Assembly (NCBI GenBank): GCA_022036555.1 | Contig: CM039137.1 | Coordinates: forward strand, 27,459,862-27,523,861 | Origin: Microstegium vimineum | Taxonomy: Eukaryota; Streptophyta; Magnoliopsida; Poales; Poaceae | Direction: 5' to 3' | DNA length: 64,000 bases | In this document: positions 61,436-64,000 of the stretch, piece by piece | Position numbering within the stretch: the stretch's first letter is position 1 | How the letters are laid out: each line of letters starts with the position of its first letter | Notes under the pieces: generated by a model | Told to the model about the DNA's origin: nothing | The model's database searches: none | What the model saw: only the letters and a program-made list of their open reading frames with translations | Program-made: the position numbers and the translations under genes

Positions 61436-63823
61436 TCGATGACACCTCCTCGTGCGGTGCGGTGCGGTGCCCGCGATCGAGTCGAGCCAGCAGCCTCGGA
61501 GCTCCAGTCCCAGCATAATCATCACGAATTCACATGAACGAATGAATGATGCTCGTTGCTTATTGCATTGCATGGTAGTACCGTAGTAGTAGTACAAGCA
61601 AAGTCAAATACAGTACATACTCCTCCACTGCGTGCTAGTAGCAGTGTCCCCCCTAGCTAGCAATACCCTGTTGCTGTCCCTCCTCTCGATCTCCATCTCC
61701 ATCGTCTCCGTGGTGGTAGGGATGGAGAGAGACGAGAGAGAGCGATGGAGCCTGCCTCCTGTGTCCTGTGGTGGTGTCGCAGCATTTTGGTTGGCCATGA
61801 TGCTGTTCCTGTCTCGTTGTTGCGTCTGTGCCATGAAAGCAGGAGGCATGATGGGGATGAGAGGAGAGATTCCGAGGTGGAGTACTGGAGTTGGGAAGAG
61901 GAGGAGCCGAGGAGGATGGCAACTGCTCTCTCTCTCTCTCACGCAGCAAGAGAGATCTTTGGCTCAGGAATCGGCGGCACACTCGCAGCTGCGCATCGAA
62001 AGGTTGCTTTTTGTTTGTTCGCCTGGGCGCGCAGAAAGAAAGTGGCCTAGCCTACTAGGTTGGTTGGACCGACCCTAGCAGCTTGCCTATTCCCGCGGAA
62101 AACTTTGGTTGCTTCTGCTTCTGTCCTCCTCACACTTCTCCACGTTCACTCCCAGGACTGTTCACTCCTGAAAGCTCTCAGCTTCAGCCTCAAGAGTCTA
62201 ACCCAGCGGCTCGCTCTTGTCTGGCTGGCTGGCTGGCATCTACTCCTATACGAAAACTACACTGGTTAATTAATTGATTAAGGCGCTACTCACTACTTTA
62301 TGTAAACCTCGCAATCAGTAGCAGCTCGATGCCCTGTCCACACCACGGCACCCGAGCCATTCTCCTCGGCACGGCACCGCTTTGGTTGAAAATTCGTTTT
62401 GACACAACGACCTCATCTCATCGGCCGCCGGGCGACACGACATAGATCCATTATCCGTCGCCGGCAAAAGGCGAGCCATCATGGCCTTCTTTCCCACGGC
62501 CAGGTGCTCTCGCTCAATCAAACCACTGCACTGGTGTGGTATATGGTAGGCAACAAAAGCCGGGCGGGCGAGCGGCGGTGTGCATTATTAGTAGGGCTTA
62601 GCGTCGTTTCATACCCACCGCTTCCGCTTCTGGCCAGGCACATTTGTTTCCTTCTCTTTCTCCTTGTCGTTAAAAAACCCCTGAATGAAAGAAAGCAATG
62701 TGTGAAACGCCGAGGATCTCGCTCGCCACTTGTTTATACAGAACTCCTGCCTGTTAGTGGCGACCTCACTCACTTCCGCCTCGCCCATCATTACGGCCTC
62801 CACCATCGCAAGAATGGGGGGGGGAGCGAGGCCGCGCGCTCCGTCAGCGTCAGCGTCAGCGTCAGCGTCAGATTCCTTTGTCCCCCCTGTGCCCCATCCC
62901 TCCCTGGCCGATCGAGGACGACAGCCGCCCGCCGCCGGTATCCATGTAGTACTACGGATCATCGGAGGGAGGTCCGGAGACGGACGGATGGGAAGGCAGC
63001 GCAACACATGACCGGCGCGAACGAAAACACTGTGGCGGCCGGCTCCCGTGTCCCGTCCCGTGCCGTGGCCCGTGGACGGCGCTTGTCGGGCTTAGCTGGA
63101 GGACCGGCGGTGTCCCGGGGCGGGGAAGCTGCAGGCTGCACGATCGCAATGATTAAAGCGTTTTCTGGAACGGCAGCGGGGGCACTGGACTGAGACTGAC
63201 TGACCCGGGGAGCAGCGCGGCTTTCTGCTGCGCATTCAAGGAAAAGGACCTCTGCCGCTTTGCGCTTTGCCGCCTGTGTCGCTTCGGCGCTTCGCTCGCC
63301 ATCGCCGAGCGCCCCCCCCGTCCTCGGTCGGTCTCGGTCCATGGATCCATCCATGCCGGGCCATCATTTCCCTGGAAGCAGCAGATGGGAGTGGAAGGTT
63401 GCCCATTGATCGATTGGAATCGGATCATTGGCCACAAGAAAAAGGAGGCGCTTCGTGTCGCGGTCAGGTCTCGGAGAACAGACGAGGTGCGTCCGTCTGG
63501 GTTCATACCGGAATTTAGGCAGCTAGGCACCAAAGTTTCATCATGTATTTTTTCTTTCTCCCAGACAACCATCCTCATGATGTCAGCGACTGAAACCTGG
63601 TGGTATCCGTGACACTGTGTCGGTACTTAGCCTACCAAGAATTTGTCTTCTCCTAGGCCATAGTCAAGACGCATAAGATAAAATATTGACAGCATTAAGA
63701 AGTAAGTCAACAATAACCTGCTGCACAAATGTTCAGCTGTAGGAGAATATCTCAAAAACTACCCCCAAACTCCACAAGCTTGGGTGCTCATTATTAACAC
63801 CTAGCCATTTATGAGGCTTCCCG
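61436..63823. other. 3' flank and intergenic, no gene supported
   Basis: A minus-strand frame at 61942-61604 and frames around 62399-63193 lack domains. Simple repeats: (CT)n near 61927-61940, (GTCAGC)n near 62842-62870, G-run near 62816-62824. Confidence 0.4.
62842..62870. repeat. (GTCAGC)n microsatellite
   Basis: Four to five hexamer units in a GC-rich context. Confidence 0.85.
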
Positions 63824-63936
63824 CCCTGTTCGCTTGACTTATCAGCCATCGAAATAGTGTTTTTCTCTCACTAATAAAACATGAAAAAAATAGCAATAAC
63901 CGGTTTATCAGTCACCAAAACGATCAAGCAAATAGT
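63824..63936. mobile_element. MITE, GATCGTTT..GCTGATAA family
   Basis: CCTGTTCGCTTGACTTATCAGCC at the left and, inverted, GGTTTATCAGTCACC...GATCAAGC at the right. Same family as 35332-35445 (inverse orientation) and 52936-53027. Confidence 0.65.
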
Positions 63937-64000
63937 GCAGTTTAGTACATGTACCCTAGGTCCCTCACCACTAGAAAACTAGGTAGCCACTACAAAGTCC

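Noticed and set aside
61604..61942. 112-codon minus-strand open frame after the BPS1-like gene
   Set aside because: Ser/Thr/Arg-rich, no domain, sits in the presumed 3' flank; not enough to call a gene.
1..64000. tRNA, rRNA or organelle-derived inserts
   Set aside because: I looked for tRNA A/B boxes with fold and for plastid or rRNA landmarks and recognised none; a tRNAscan and organelle search would be decisive.

Overview
The window is nuclear DNA of a flowering plant, almost certainly a grass and probably a panicoid one. The evidence is the intron-rich host genes, GC-rich 5' exons, dense Tourist/Stowaway-type MITEs and Mutator-like elements, and nested Ty3/gypsy LTR retrotransposons. I cannot name the species from sequence alone.

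Region 1 (1-18657) is a nest of three copies of one Ty3/gypsy family with about 1.15-1.2 kb LTRs (TGTTGACAC...GTGTCAACA). Copy 1 lies on the minus strand (1-4728: 5' LTR, gag, protease; the rest is off the left edge) and sits inside pol of copy 2. Copy 2 (4729-13146, plus: RT, RNase H, a second RNase H, integrase, 3' LTR) sits inside the integrase of copy 3 (13147-18657). A second RNase H-like domain points to the Tat lineage. Between integrase and the 3' LTR, copies 2 and 3 both carry a multi-exon gene in ANTISENSE. It encodes a plant-mobile-domain (PMD) protein with a nuclear localisation signal, a Pro/Ala/Ser-rich linker and a C-terminal coiled coil. In copy 2 I can trace five exons with consensus splice sites and an open frame of about 1,022 codons; the copy 3 version is a pseudogene. 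The family is saturated on both strands with the hexamer GCCGAT/ATCGGC, across gag, pol, PMD exons and introns, and U3. The hexamer is absent around the two presumed promoters. This PMD gene plus element-wide motif is the best candidate for an undescribed system.

Region 2 (18658-64000) is a gene/TE mosaic. Host genes: a 19-exon GH35 beta-galactosidase (23032-28719, minus, 845 aa); a UBLCP1-type ubiquitin-like-domain CTD phosphatase (40944-44444, plus, 6 exons, 352 aa); a universal-stress-protein-like gene (46124-48468, minus, 3 exons, 227 aa); and a BPS1/ROH1-like gene (60355-61435, plus, 2 exons, 324 aa). All four reconstructions keep frame across every junction. Between them lie a 5'-truncated LINE, a Harbinger-like element with TTA duplications, a long foldback element, two Mutator-like elements (one with a clear target duplication and a transposase remnant), several MITEs (two inside host introns), and a roughly 110-bp direct duplication flanking a GC-rich insertion just upstream of UBLCP1. 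Large stretches (31.1-33.0, 35.9-38.2, 49.1-54.6, 56.9-60.3 and 61.5-63.8 kb) show no gene I can support.
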